Positions 35,398-44,657 of a stretch of DNA of 64,000 nt are shown one piece after another (position 1 is the first letter of the stretch; each line of letters opens with the position of its first letter). Below the pieces are notes generated by a model. It was not told the DNA's origin, made no database searches, and saw nothing but the letters and a program-made list of their open reading frames with translations. The stretch covers positions 434,001 to 498,000 of the forward strand of contig NC_042510.1 in assembly GCF_003054445.1 (NCBI RefSeq). The letters run 5' to 3'. The translations under genes were made by a program, and so were the position numbers. Origin of the DNA: Pichia kudriavzevii (Eukaryota; Ascomycota; Pichiomycetes; Pichiales; Pichiaceae).

Positions 35398-35873
35398 GCT
35401 ACAAAGTATTGTGGAAGTTCAGCACAAATGAGTTGCTACCATGATAGAAGGCAATTGATGTAGTTCTAAAACTGAAACTGTGATTGCCCCTTCCTTTCGT
35501 GCTCGCCAAAATACAATCTGGGGAAAAATATCTTGTCTGAGCCCCCCAAATTGCGCAAATTCACGTGCTCGCTACGGTCTTTCCCGAATAGGCAACTTTC
35601 TGTCCCGGTAATATTTTTTTCTGCTTGCACTTGGATAATTTAACATGACTTTTCACAATGCCTCAATGAGAATTTGTAAGCCATACAGATATGCAGTATC
35701 GGGGATGGCAAGGGATGGAAAATAGGTATCTTTAGAAGGAATGTATGTCTCCGAAAAATGTGTGATGTTATAATATCAGTTTCTCTTCTCCCTCCGTATT
35801 TATATTCTTTGTAGGTTCACAATCCAATTGTCAGACTCAGTTGTTACCTATTAATTATTATTTTGTAGCGGCA
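35398..35873. promoter_or_regulatory. Divergent promoter: unknown gene / cysA
   Basis: 476 bases. TCACGTG is at 35561-35567, and AAACTGTGA (one base from the Met31/32 AAACTGTGG site) is at 35475-35483. A pyrimidine-rich leader (TCTCTTCTCCCTCC) and TATTTATATTC lie 60-90 bp before the cysA ATG. Confidence 0.5.
35561..35567 (+). promoter_or_regulatory. TCACGTG, Cbf1/Met4-type site upstream of cysA
   Basis: The heptamer TCACGTG, the Cbf1-Met4-Met28 site of yeast sulfur genes, lies 307 bp upstream of the cysA ATG. An imperfect Met31/32-type site is 80 bp further away. Together they suggest sulfur-responsive control; CACGTG boxes also have other uses. Confidence 0.5.
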
Positions 35874-37424
35874 ATGCAAAGGTTTACTCTCTCTCAATTA
35901 TCACGACGTCAAGTTGCTACTGCAAGGTTAGTAAAACAAGTGATTCGTTCCATCTCTTCAACCTCTAATAACCTGAAACCAAGGCCAACCAATGTAAGAA
36001 ATGCGTCCGCTACCAGTGTCAATGATAGTCTCAAAAACAGGCCACCTAGTGTCTCGCAAATGTCTTTCCCGTGTTTGGAGAAGTTGGAGGAACGTACCAG
36101 AGAATTAGAAGAAAATGGCCCTGAACCTTCGTATTCTAAAATCACACGTGAAAATGTGGAGATCTATCAATCCAAAGATCCTATTTTCTTGGATTACGGA
36201 GGATATTTACCGCAATTCGAAATTGCCTATGAAACGTGGGGTACACTAAATGACGATAAAACAAATGCAGTTCTTCTACACACTGGTTTATCGGCTTCAT
36301 CCCATGCACACTCAACCTTGAAAAATCCTAAAAAGGGCTGGTGGGAAGGGTTCATTGGTCCAGGCAAGTACCTAGATACTAATAAGTATTTTGTTATTTG
36401 TACCAACGTCATTGGTGGCTGTTTTGGTTCAACTGGGCCACAGTCAACTGACCCTCTGACTGGCCAACGTTATGCCACAACATTCCCTATCCTGTCGGTA
36501 AATGATATGGTGCGTGCACAAAATCGGTTGGTAAAAGAACATTTTCAAATTGAAAAGCTACATGCTTCGATGGGCTCCTCAATGGGTGGTATGCAGTGTT
36601 TAGCCTACGCAAGTGAATTTCCTGATCAGGTGAATAAAATAATAAGCATATCGGGTTGTGCAAGATCTCATCCATACTCAATTGCTATGAGGCACTGTCA
36701 AAGACAAGTTCTGATGACCGATCCAAATTGGAATAAAGGACACTATTATGGTCAATTGATCCCCCATACTGGTATGAAATTAGCCCGTGAAATTGCTACC
36801 ATCACCTACAGAAGTGGACCTGAGTGGGAGCAACGATTTGGAGTGGAAAGAATGGATCCATCAAAGAAACCTGCGTTGTGTCCAGACTTCTTGATTGAAA
36901 CATACCTCGATCATGCTGGAGAAAAGTGGTACTCAGAATTTGATCCAAATTCGTTCCTTTATATTTCCAAAGCGATGGATTTGTTTGATTTGGGTGCAAG
37001 AAATAGGAACAAAGCTCTAAAATCAAGACTACAAGCTGAAACTATTTACAATGGCGAATATATTCCTGATTCTGAATTAGAATATAAGCCAAGTGAAATC
37101 TGCGAATTCACACAACCTATTGAAAGATCGAGAACCAGAAGATTCACACCTGAGGAATCCAAACAAGATTTATTACAAGGTTTGAGCAGATTATCAAACA
37201 AGGATGTTCTAGTTATTGGTGTTGAAAGCGATATCCTATTCCCCGCCTGGCAACAAAGAGAAATTGTTGAAATGCTAAGACAAGGAGGTCAGTTAAATGG
37301 TGGAAGCGGTAAAAATATCAAGCATGTAGAGTTAAGTGAAGCTGATAGTTTTTACGGCCATGATACATTTTTATTAGCATTAGATCATATTGGAGTACCA
37401 GTAAGCTCGTTCTTGGATGGTTGA
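35874..37424 (+). CDS. cysA: Mitochondrial serine O-acetyltransferase, fungal CysA type (MetX-like fold)
   Basis: Alpha/beta-hydrolase acyltransferase related to homoserine acetyltransferases but with the block sequence of fungal CysA/cys2 serine O-acetyltransferases: [67 protein letters not shown] and [17 protein letters not shown]. It would make O-acetylserine for direct cysteine synthesis, a route absent from S. cerevisiae. Nucleophile elbow GSSMG with Ser236, acid Asp453 (GVESDILFP) and His496 (YGHDTFLL) form the triad. I start at the ATG at 35874 (516 residues); the frame upstream lacks an ATG. The N-terminus [28 protein letters not shown] is a strong mitochondrial presequence, as in fungal CysA. 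The alternative, Met2, is less likely because the family blocks differ from Met2. Confidence 0.88.
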   Translation: MQRFTLSQLSRRQVATARLVKQVIRSISSTSNNLKPRPTNVRNASATSVNDSLKNRPPSVSQMSFPCLEKLEERTRELEENGPEPSYSKITRENVEIYQSKDPIFLDYGGYLPQFEIAYETWGTLNDDKTNAVLLHTGLSASSHAHSTLKNPKKGWWEGFIGPGKYLDTNKYFVICTNVIGGCFGSTGPQSTDPLTGQRYATTFPILSVNDMVRAQNRLVKEHFQIEKLHASMGSSMGGMQCLAYASEFPDQVNKIISISGCARSHPYSIAMRHCQRQVLMTDPNWNKGHYYGQLIPHTGMKLAREIATITYRSGPEWEQRFGVERMDPSKKPALCPDFLIETYLDHAGEKWYSEFDPNSFLYISKAMDLFDLGARNRNKALKSRLQAETIYNGEYIPDSELEYKPSEICEFTQPIERSRTRRFTPEESKQDLLQGLSRLSNKDVLVIGVESDILFPAWQQREIVEMLRQGGQLNGGSGKNIKHVELSEADSFYGHDTFLLALDHIGVPVSSFLDG

Positions 37425-37622
37425 CCAAGTTGACATTCACATGTCTCTCTTCTTCCCTCCTAGTCCTATCTTCCTCTCTTTTTTTTATGCTTTAATGTCA
37501 ATCACTTCATGAATAATCAACAAATTATTATATAAACGCTTTATCCAATAAATATACCGCCTTCTTTTCTACAAGACGATTTTTCTCGATAATTATGGCT
37601 CGACCTGTTATCGTATAAAATC

Positions 37623-39149
37623 ATGATGAAAAAAAAAAAAGTTTTGAAATTTCTGAGGTTTTTCGAGTTAAAGTGGTATCATTATTTGCTTATCCTGAGA
37701 ATGAACTGGGAACAAATGTCGCAACCAGCAAAGAAAAGCAAAGCCGAAGGATATCAGGGCTTTAAACTTTCAAAGAGTTCCAAAAATGAAATTGAAACTA
37801 TAAATCTTGATGAACCTATTGTCACTAAAGAATGGTTCTTCCAAAATTACATAAAGCCCCGAAAACCAGTTTTGATTAAGTACAACGCAAATTCAGAGAA
37901 GTTCCGTTTGAAGACAGAAAATTTTAGACCTGACACGCTGATTAAAACCCTAGGAGATGAGGGTGATTTATTACAAGTAGAAGAATTGAGTAAGGGCGGA
38001 TTTGGTTCGGGGCACGACAGATTGAAACTTAGCCTTGGTGATTTTTTAGGGCGGATAAAGAATGGTGAATCCTTGTATCTGACTACACAATACGAAGAAA
38101 ATGATCCCAAAATAGCTGAAAATAACACAGAAGAAGGAGAAGAAGATGATGATGATCACGATGACAATGACGACGATGAAGGTGAGGGACATGGTTATGC
38201 TGGATTTGAAAAAATTGATGAAAACGCTAGTGATGTAGATGAATTTGGAGATGTTGATGACTTTGAAGATGACTATAAGGATGAATTTGCAGATGAGCTC
38301 TTGGGTGATGACAGCAACGATATCAATATCATCTATCAACCTCCGTTGACCAATTTGTTGGATGATAAACTAGAAAGTTTACCTCCACATGCAACTGAGA
38401 TAACAGAGTCACTTGTCCCACAGCAAATCAATCTCTGGTGTGGACGTACACCGGCAGAGACCCCACAGCTGGAAATTGGATTGAATGATGCAGGAAGCGT
38501 GAAAAATGTCAATAATGGGCTATCTCAGGCCAATGCTACAAGTACGGGCTTACACCATGATCATGCAGATAATCTCTATATTTTGGTGCAAGGAAAAAAG
38601 AGATTTACTCTATTCAGTCCTGATTTTGCTTATTATTTGTACACCACTGGTGATGTAAGAGATATTTACCATACTGGGGTAATCGACTATGTGGTCAATG
38701 AGAAGGCTAAATCGTGGATCAACGTGCGTGCTGATGGTGGATGTTTGGATTCAAAATGTGAGATTGGAGGGGACCAGAAGACTGAACAATCAAATGGAGA
38801 AAGGCAAGCACCTCCTTCGTTCTGTCGTATACCCCCATCGTTACTTCATTTAAACGAACTCGATGAACCGAAACGGGTTGCTCTGGAGAAGTATGCTTTG
38901 GAGTGCTTCCCACTGTTTGTACCATACAAGGATCAATCTATTCAAATCACTTTAGAAGATGGAGATTTGCTATACCTACCTGCAGGCTGGTTTCACGAGG
39001 TGACATCCTATGGTGACAAAACTAATGATAATATCCACGTTGCATTGAACTACTGGTTTGTTCCTCCAGATGGTGAATCCGTAAATTCCCCATACACGGA
39101 CCCAATTTGGGAAGAAGATTTCAGAAAATGGAAGGATTTGTACCTCTAG
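37623..39149 (+). CDS. JmjC (cupin-8) family oxygenase with acidic insert
   Basis: Likely Fe(II)/2-oxoglutarate-dependent hydroxylase or demethylase of the JmjC/cupin-8 type. 508 residues from the ATG at 37623; an in-frame ATG at 37701 (MNWEQMSQPAKKSK) may be the true start, because the first 26 residues are a Lys run plus hydrophobics. The N-terminal part has PIVTKEWFFQNYIKPRKPVLIKY, typical of the JmjC entry fold. An acidic, disordered insert (EEGEEDDDDHDDNDDDEGE and DVDEFGDVDDFEDDY) spans about 170-235. The metal site HHDHADN (His311, Asp313) comes with the Lys of GKKRFTLFSP, and the distal His458 lies in YLPAGWFHEVTSYG. Asn and Trp around NLYILV and LNYWF fit the fold. Substrate unknown; no obvious S. 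cerevisiae partner. It could be a ribosome- or tRNA-modifying oxygenase, since related cupin-8 enzymes act there. Confidence 0.8.
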   Translation: MMKKKKVLKFLRFFELKWYHYLLILRMNWEQMSQPAKKSKAEGYQGFKLSKSSKNEIETINLDEPIVTKEWFFQNYIKPRKPVLIKYNANSEKFRLKTENFRPDTLIKTLGDEGDLLQVEELSKGGFGSGHDRLKLSLGDFLGRIKNGESLYLTTQYEENDPKIAENNTEEGEEDDDDHDDNDDDEGEGHGYAGFEKIDENASDVDEFGDVDDFEDDYKDEFADELLGDDSNDINIIYQPPLTNLLDDKLESLPPHATEITESLVPQQINLWCGRTPAETPQLEIGLNDAGSVKNVNNGLSQANATSTGLHHDHADNLYILVQGKKRFTLFSPDFAYYLYTTGDVRDIYHTGVIDYVVNEKAKSWINVRADGGCLDSKCEIGGDQKTEQSNGERQAPPSFCRIPPSLLHLNELDEPKRVALEKYALECFPLFVPYKDQSIQITLEDGDLLYLPAGWFHEVTSYGDKTNDNIHVALNYWFVPPDGESVNSPYTDPIWEEDFRKWKDLYL

Positions 39150-39325
39150 CGTGTATTCATGTCTATATAATCAACATCGAAGTAGTAAAGAGATTTGTAA
39201 ACATAGTAGAACAACCAGCTATCCGCACAGCCTGAAAAGTTTTTCAGAATGTATTTGGCGGACCAAGTGTTTCCCTTATCAATGCTTGACACCTTCCCTT
39301 CTCCTCTCGACTAAACCTTTCTCAG

Positions 39326-40789
39326 ATGAATAGCCTCTTCAGGCGGCTGAAGTTCAGGATCCAATCGACAATGAGTATTCCAAGAGGTAACAAGAGCGAA
39401 AAACAAGTGATTTCCATTATTGGAACAACAGGTGTTGGTAAATCACAATTGAGTATTGAGCTAGCACGTAGATTTAATGGGGAAATAATTAATGCAGATT
39501 CTATGCAGATGTACCATGGCCTGGATCAAATCACTAACAAGCATCCCACTGAAGAACGCCTGGGGGTGCCGCATCATGTTATGGACCATGTCAAATGGGA
39601 GGAACAATACTACATTCATCGATTCAAAAGAGAATGTGAAAATGCCATGAAAAAATGTTGGGATGATGGCAAGATACCTATACTTGTTGGAGGTACGCAT
39701 TATTATTTGCAAAGTGTCCTGTTTGATAACAAAACCATCGGGTCCAATGATGAAGTTGAAGTGGATGCAAGTAAACTGACCAAAGAGCAAAAGGAAATTT
39801 TGAATGGTGATTCAAACATCATCTATGAAAAATTGAAAGAGATGGATCCTGTTATATCACAGAAATTTCACCCAAACGATACACGTCGAATCAAACGTGC
39901 ATTAGAAGTATGTTACGTTTTCAATGAGCCTGCGAGTAGTGTATATGGCAGGCAGAGAGAAACAAATGACTCTAATGGAACATCTTTAAAATATGACACA
40001 TTATTCTTTTGGGTTTATTCTAAACTCCCTCAGTTAGACACTCGTTTGGATTCCAGAGTCGACAAGATGATGTACAATGGGGGTTTAACCGAATTGGGAG
40101 AGTTGTATAAGTTTTACCAGAAGGAGATACTGGTGGGGAACGAAACTGTTGAGAAAATGGATAGTGGTGTTTGGCAGGTTATTGGATTTAAAGAATTTTT
40201 GCCTTATTTGAACAAGCATGGTCCAGATACGTTGATCGCTATAGATTCCGCTGTTGATACCAAAGAAAGAAATGAGGCAATTGATAAACTTCTGATGGAG
40301 AAGGAGTTTGCTCAGTGTTGTGACGAGATGAAGTTGAAGACCAGAAGGTATGCCCGTAAACAGATAAAATGGATCAAAAACCTCTTAGGTCCACAGTTAA
40401 AGGAAGAAGAGGCCAATGGTTTTGTGAAATTTGGTAAAATATATGTGTTGGATGCCACTAATCTAAGCTTGTGGAATGAAGGAGTTGGGAAACGTGGGAA
40501 GCAGATATGTGAAGAGTTTCTTCGGCTAGGATATGTGAAGCAGTTCGTGGATATTCCTGACTCTTTGAATGATGAGAAGTTGATAATCGAAAAGTCACCA
40601 AATAAGGCTGAGAATTGGGTGCATCACGTGTGCGAGATTTGCACTGACCGAGAAACTGGTAAACCTTTGGTCTACGTCGGTGATCAGTGGGAAATACATT
40701 TGAAATCAAAGAAACATAGGCATAATTTAAATAGAGGGAAAAGGAAGAGAGAGTATGAGGAATGGTTAAAGAAGAAGAACGTAAAATAA
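39326..40789 (+). CDS. MOD5: tRNA dimethylallyltransferase Mod5
   Basis: Transfers an isopentenyl group from DMAPP to A37 of tRNAs reading UNN codons (i6A). P-loop GTTGVGKS at residues 33-40, DSMQMYHGLDQITNKHP with the catalytic Asp region, LVGGTHYYLQ, and HPNDTRRIKRALEVCYV. The C-terminal C2H2 zinc finger HHVCEIC...HLKSKKHRHN is found in eukaryotic Mod5. The first ATG (39326) gives MNSLFRRLKFRIQST, a short basic mitochondrial targeting sequence; the second in-frame ATG (Met16, MSIPRGNKSEKQ) gives a cytosolic and nuclear start. S. cerevisiae MOD5 uses the same two-AUG arrangement (Met1 and Met12). 487 residues against 428. It is convergent with the purine permease, with 186 bp between. Confidence 0.95.
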   Translation: MNSLFRRLKFRIQSTMSIPRGNKSEKQVISIIGTTGVGKSQLSIELARRFNGEIINADSMQMYHGLDQITNKHPTEERLGVPHHVMDHVKWEEQYYIHRFKRECENAMKKCWDDGKIPILVGGTHYYLQSVLFDNKTIGSNDEVEVDASKLTKEQKEILNGDSNIIYEKLKEMDPVISQKFHPNDTRRIKRALEVCYVFNEPASSVYGRQRETNDSNGTSLKYDTLFFWVYSKLPQLDTRLDSRVDKMMYNGGLTELGELYKFYQKEILVGNETVEKMDSGVWQVIGFKEFLPYLNKHGPDTLIAIDSAVDTKERNEAIDKLLMEKEFAQCCDEMKLKTRRYARKQIKWIKNLLGPQLKEEEANGFVKFGKIYVLDATNLSLWNEGVGKRGKQICEEFLRLGYVKQFVDIPDSLNDEKLIIEKSPNKAENWVHHVCEICTDRETGKPLVYVGDQWEIHLKSKKHRHNLNRGKRKREYEEWLKKKNVK

Positions 40790-40975
40790 ACTTGAACACT
40801 TGTACATTGTTATAGAATGTGTAGATCCGCATGGTAGAATAATATATTTATGTTATTAAACGAATAATCTATTTAGAATAAGAAAGATGTTAAAAGATAA
40901 AAAAAAAGCAGGTAAAAACAACGGTAACAGTTAAATCTTAAAGGAAGAAAAGAGAAGGCGTGAAGGGTATGCTCA

Positions 40976-42862
40976 CTATGGTGTGTCTTTCTTTGGAAGT
41001 GGTTGAACTTCATGTTGGTAATTCGCATCATCTGAGAATTCAACGCCATCATGAATTTCAAGTCTTTTGGAAGGTCTTGAAATTCTTGAAGTTCTTGAGG
41101 TGAATGGAGATAATGTTTCTATAGCCTCACGAATTGGATGAGGGTGTTCTTGGTGAAATAATTTCATTTCTTCGTCAACTTCGTCGATGATATCCGTTTC
41201 ATCTTCCTCTTGTGGAATCAACAAATTGAGAATGACACCAACAAACCCAGTAACAGCGAATCCAGTTTCCATAACAAGAATAATGGCATTAAAGAATCCT
41301 TGTAGAGCGTGGTTATCACCAGAATAGGTGAAGACGTAATCAAACCAAGTTGGAACCAAGGTCGAACCCAAACCAAACATGATTGAGGCTGTCAATACAA
41401 AACGGTCTCTTCTAGTAAATGGTGTAGTGGATATAATCTTTAAACCCGACACGGTAACTGAGGTGAAAAGAAAGGTTGTCATACCTCCCAAAACTGGGCT
41501 TGGAATTGAAACCAAAGCTGCAGCAAATTTTGAAAAGATACCCATGATTATAATATAGAAGCAACACCAATAACCAACGGTTCTTGAACTACATTTGGTA
41601 ATGGCAATAACACCATTATTTTGGGCAAACGTTGACATTGGAGGTAAGGTGAATAGACCTGCCAAGATACCATTTAGACCATCTGCCAAGACACCACCTT
41701 GAATTCTTGAATCATAGACCAAGCCTTCGATTTCTAATCTTGAAACATCGGAGGTTGCAGTTATATCACCAATAGCCTCCATCATCAAGACTATATAGCA
41801 CGCCAAGAAGGGTAAAACCATTGGACCATAAACGGACAATTTGAATGTATGGACCCAGACAAAGGTGACTGCAGGAGCAATATCGATATTTTCATGGGTG
41901 AAGTAGCCACAAGCTGCTGCAACTATACAACCAACCAACAATCCTACAATGACAGCACAAGATTTCATGATTGGAGAGCCCCATTTCTCAGAGATGATGA
42001 TGACCACATACACCAAGAATCCCAAACCAACAAATTGGGCCGATCCCCAAGGTAAACCTTTTGCACAGGTGCTACCGATACAGCCGGACCCTCCTGCGAG
42101 GTCTTCGAATCCCGTTTCCACCAAGGAGATACCAATTAGTAAAACAACAGGACCAGTGACTAGTGGGGGGAAAATCTTCTGTAAGGCCTTTGCAGGTATA
42201 AAGGAGCATGCTATTTCCAACAATCCGCACACACAGGATGTACCAATAACGGCACCATATCCGTCTGGACATGGTAACTTGGTTCCGTCTGAAGAAATGG
42301 GACAAAAGCCAGTTTTGTACATCATGGGGAAGCCTTTAGAGACAATCGATATTGTAGCAAAGGAGACACCCACCACTGAGAGTAGGCCCGTACCAATATA
42401 ATAGGGTGTGCGATAGATGTGGAACCTAGTGATTTGGATGGTTGACAAGATTCCCGAAGTGATTAACGATGCCGAGACTAGGTATTGTGTCTGTAATTGG
42501 GATAAATTTGCAAAGGAGGAGATAAGAATTGCCGGTGTTGTCAAACCAGCCAACATTGACAATGCGTGTTGTAGACCCAACAATAGTCCCAAAAGAATCG
42601 GAATGTCGTCATTAATTCCAAAGAAAGGTTGTGTTTTCTTTTGGGTCAAGAAGGGCAACGTTGGAGTGAACAAATAAGCGTAATCGTAATCACCAAAGAT
42701 GCCTTCCTTGGTGGTGCATTTTTTAAAGAGTTTAAGGGCGTGTTCTTTAGGGTTGAAGGAGAACGTTGACTCATCTTGAATTTCTGCAGAGAGGTTCCCG
42801 TCGATTGACTGTGTATCTGTTGTCACTGAGGCATTTTTCTCTGCCTTTGTGAAGAGGTTCAT
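40976..42862 (-). CDS. Uric acid-xanthine permease (NCS2/NAT family, UapA/Xut1-like)
   Basis: Proton-coupled purine permease of the plasma membrane. 628 residues with about 14 hydrophobic segments. The family's QH motif is in LLGLQHALSMLAG (TM1). TM8 carries MMEAIGDITATSDVSRLEIEG, matching the UapA segment with the substrate-binding Glu. TM10 carries the NAT signature FAQNNGVIAITKCSSRTVG, in which the Gln-Asn pair binds the purine ring in UapA. A Cys-rich extracellular loop (GSGCIGSTCAKGLPWG) and a cytosolic acidic tail with di-acid and Glu-Glu-Asp stretches follow the UapA plan. UapA transports uric acid and xanthine; S. cerevisiae lacks this family. The start ATG is at 42862-42860. Its promoter has a TCGG-N6-CCGA site beside a GATA box, consistent with purine induction and nitrogen control. 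Confidence 0.92.
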   Translation of the reverse strand: MNLFTKAEKNASVTTDTQSIDGNLSAEIQDESTFSFNPKEHALKLFKKCTTKEGIFGDYDYAYLFTPTLPFLTQKKTQPFFGINDDIPILLGLLLGLQHALSMLAGLTTPAILISSFANLSQLQTQYLVSASLITSGILSTIQITRFHIYRTPYYIGTGLLSVVGVSFATISIVSKGFPMMYKTGFCPISSDGTKLPCPDGYGAVIGTSCVCGLLEIACSFIPAKALQKIFPPLVTGPVVLLIGISLVETGFEDLAGGSGCIGSTCAKGLPWGSAQFVGLGFLVYVVIIISEKWGSPIMKSCAVIVGLLVGCIVAAACGYFTHENIDIAPAVTFVWVHTFKLSVYGPMVLPFLACYIVLMMEAIGDITATSDVSRLEIEGLVYDSRIQGGVLADGLNGILAGLFTLPPMSTFAQNNGVIAITKCSSRTVGYWCCFYIIIMGIFSKFAAALVSIPSPVLGGMTTFLFTSVTVSGLKIISTTPFTRRDRFVLTASIMFGLGSTLVPTWFDYVFTYSGDNHALQGFFNAIILVMETGFAVTGFVGVILNLLIPQEEDETDIIDEVDEEMKLFHQEHPHPIREAIETLSPFTSRTSRISRPSKRLEIHDGVEFSDDANYQHEVQPLPKKDTP

Positions 42863-43397
42863 TGTGTAAAGTTATTGAGGAGTTATCCGATACTATAGGG
42901 CGGGAAGACAAACAACAGGGAAACGAGGCAACAGGGGGGGGATACTAGGAGATCTGGGTGACACCTCTAGCAATTGAAGAAACGATATTGCCGGAGGACA
43001 AAGAAACAGTCTATAGTAGCAGTCAAAACATTGCCAAATAGCAGATGTATCGAGATGGTGATTGTCCTGACATTTATATAATAGCATGGCCATTTCCTTT
43101 TTTTATTCTCTATTGTATGGGGAAGCTTATCGGTGCAGGCGGTGAAATATTTCAGATATCGAAATCTTGTGGGCACATTGTAGCGAAAAGGGCAAATGCG
43201 AGACCCCCCCCCCCCCCAAGTGGTTATCGCTGCATGCAATAGTCCCCAGATGGGGGGGATCCTATAGCCACCAATGACAGTAGTTGTGCTTTGCAATGTA
43301 ACGTTCTGGGACACAATGCAGCAACAGATAGTGCCCCCCCCTCCAAGTACGGATCAATGTTATTTGCTTGCGATAGACAGAAAGTAGAAGAAAGGTG

Positions 43398-43421
43398 CTT
43401 ATCAGTGTCGGTCAAATCCGA
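43398..43421 (-). promoter_or_regulatory. GATA box plus UaY/Ppr1-type TCGG-N6-CCGA site
   Basis: CTTATC (GATAAG on the gene's strand) at 43398-43403 is followed 4 bp later by TCGG-TCAAAT-CCGA at 43408-43421. TCGG-N6-CCGA is the published binding consensus of the A. nidulans purine activator UaY and of yeast Ppr1. In A. nidulans the uapA gene needs UaY and the GATA factor AreA. The site is 546 bp upstream of the permease ATG. Confidence 0.65.
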
Positions 43422-43480
43422 ATCTCTCTTTAGAGAAATATACCACACGCTAAAAGTAGATGGAGAAAATGAGCGCTACA

Positions 43481-43509
43481 GGGGGGAAGTTGGGGGGAAG
43501 TTGGGGGGG
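43481..43509 (+). repeat. Direct GGGGGGAAGTT repeats, possible G-quadruplex
   Basis: GGGGGG-AAGTT-GGGGGG-AAGTT followed by a G7 run, with another G6 run at about 43548-43553. Three long G runs with 5-nt loops, plus a fourth run about 40 nt away, could fold as a quadruplex on the + strand. Confidence 0.5.
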
Positions 43510-43683
43510 ACGGTGCAGAGTGTCGAGAGAGACACAATTGTGTTTATCGGGGGGCGTATTTTACGAGGGTGCTTTGCCGAGGAAGGGAGAGAATCTTAAG
43601 AAATGGGAGATTGCCATCCAATGGTGTTGTAGTAGACTATTGCACATACACAGAGAGATGTAAGTATGTACACATACATAAAC

Positions 43684-43760
43684 GTATGTGTATGTGTATG
43701 TGTATGTATGTGTATGTGTATGTGTATGTGTATGTGTGTGTATGTGTATGTGTGTGTATG
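43684..43760 (+). repeat. (TATGTG)n / (TG)n microsatellite
   Basis: About 75 bp of GTATGT hexamers with interspersed GTGT tetramers. It is a length-variable simple repeat able to adopt Z-DNA-like structure. It is non-coding. Confidence 0.9.
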
Positions 43761-44017
43761 GTTATGTTTATATTGGTATACACAAGCGTTGCAAGAGGGA
43801 GCAAAAGGGCACCGTGGGGCCCTGCTGTGCGGCGCAGAAACGCCTCGTTTGGGACGAGCCGCACGCGTTCCCAATGGGGAATAAAACTATAATCTAACAC
43901 TAGAATGTTATAGCATAGTATTAGAGCAGAATATAGTATTATACCAAAGAGCTACCATGGTGTTATAATGTGGTAAATTTCCATACAGTGTTGTACATTA
44001 TAATAGCAGTCTTGGTA

Positions 44018-44100
44018 TTAGTTTAATATTAGTATAGTATTGGTTTAATATTAGTTTAATATTGGTTTAATATTGGTTTAATATTGGTTTAATATTAGTA
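44018..44100 (+). repeat. 12-bp tandem repeat TTTAATATTGGT/AGT
   Basis: About six imperfect units of TTTAATATTGGT or TTTAATATTAGT, with strongly AT-rich flanks carrying related TATTAGTATAG sequence. It lies downstream of the ELC1 stop codon, by about 245 bp. Confidence 0.8.
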
Positions 44101-44345
44101 CTAGGATTATGCTATTAGATCGCTATAGTGTTAAGTTATTATAATATGGTATAGTATTCTATCGTCTGGTGTAGCATAGTATGGCCGTGCAGTGCAGTAT
44201 GGTGGTGCACGATATGGTGCGCAAGCTCAACTAGATGCTCAATTAGATGCTCTGTTGTGTATGTTCCTCCATCTGACGCTGCAGTGCATCTCCCCCTTCC
44301 ATACGACACCTCTCACTGTGGCCCGTGTCCTTAAAAGAACCACCG

Positions 44346-44657
44346 TCACACATGGAGAAAATCGGCAGCCACGAGCAACTCCAACGCCATCTCCGTGGGG
44401 ACAGCAAACTCAGGCACATCCACACTGTCGGCCCACTTGCGGTTGTAGTAGAGGTACTCCACTACCTTCTCCAGCACAGTGCCGTCAATGTCGTGCAGCT
44501 TGATGGTGTTGGTCTGGCCCTCCTCAAACGTATCAGAGAGCATGTTCTGTAGTGTCCCGCTGACACTCGCCACATCCTTGGACACAACAAACGTGTGTCC
44601 ATCGTTGGATACTAATCTCACATATGCTGGACCTGTATCATAGTCCTCGTTGTCCAT
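44346..44657 (-). CDS. ELC1: Elongin C
   Basis: 103-residue BTB/Skp1-fold adaptor that joins SOCS/BC-box proteins to cullin 3 ubiquitin ligases, acting in Rpb1 degradation in yeast. The core matches yeast Elc1: YVRLVSNDGHTFVVSKDVASVSGTL, TIKLHDIDGTVLEKVVEYLYYNRKW, and the end VPEFAVPTEMALELLVAADFLHV (yeast IPEFEIPTEMSLELLLAADYLSI). The length fits (99 in S. cerevisiae). The ATG is at 44657-44655. Codon use is GC-rich compared with its flanks. Confidence 0.95.
   Translation of the reverse strand: MDNEDYDTGPAYVRLVSNDGHTFVVSKDVASVSGTLQNMLSDTFEEGQTNTIKLHDIDGTVLEKVVEYLYYNRKWADSVDVPEFAVPTEMALELLVAADFLHV

Larger units (their letters stand above)
42863..44345. promoter_or_regulatory. Long repeat-rich region: purine permease promoter and ELC1 3' flank
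   Basis: About 1.5 kb. From left to right: two CTTATC (GATAAG) boxes at 43136-43141 and 43398-43403, a C14 run at 43204-43217, the UaY/Ppr1-type site at 43408-43421, a three-run G6-7 tract at 43481-43509, a (TATGTG)n microsatellite and a 12-bp TTTAATATTGGT repeat. Frames through the microsatellite encode Cys/Val/Met/Tyr runs and are not genes. Confidence 0.55.

Noticed and set aside
43569-43900. Frames encoding Cys/Val/Met/Tyr or His/Thr/Ile runs
   Set aside because: Direct translation of the (TATGTG)n microsatellite.
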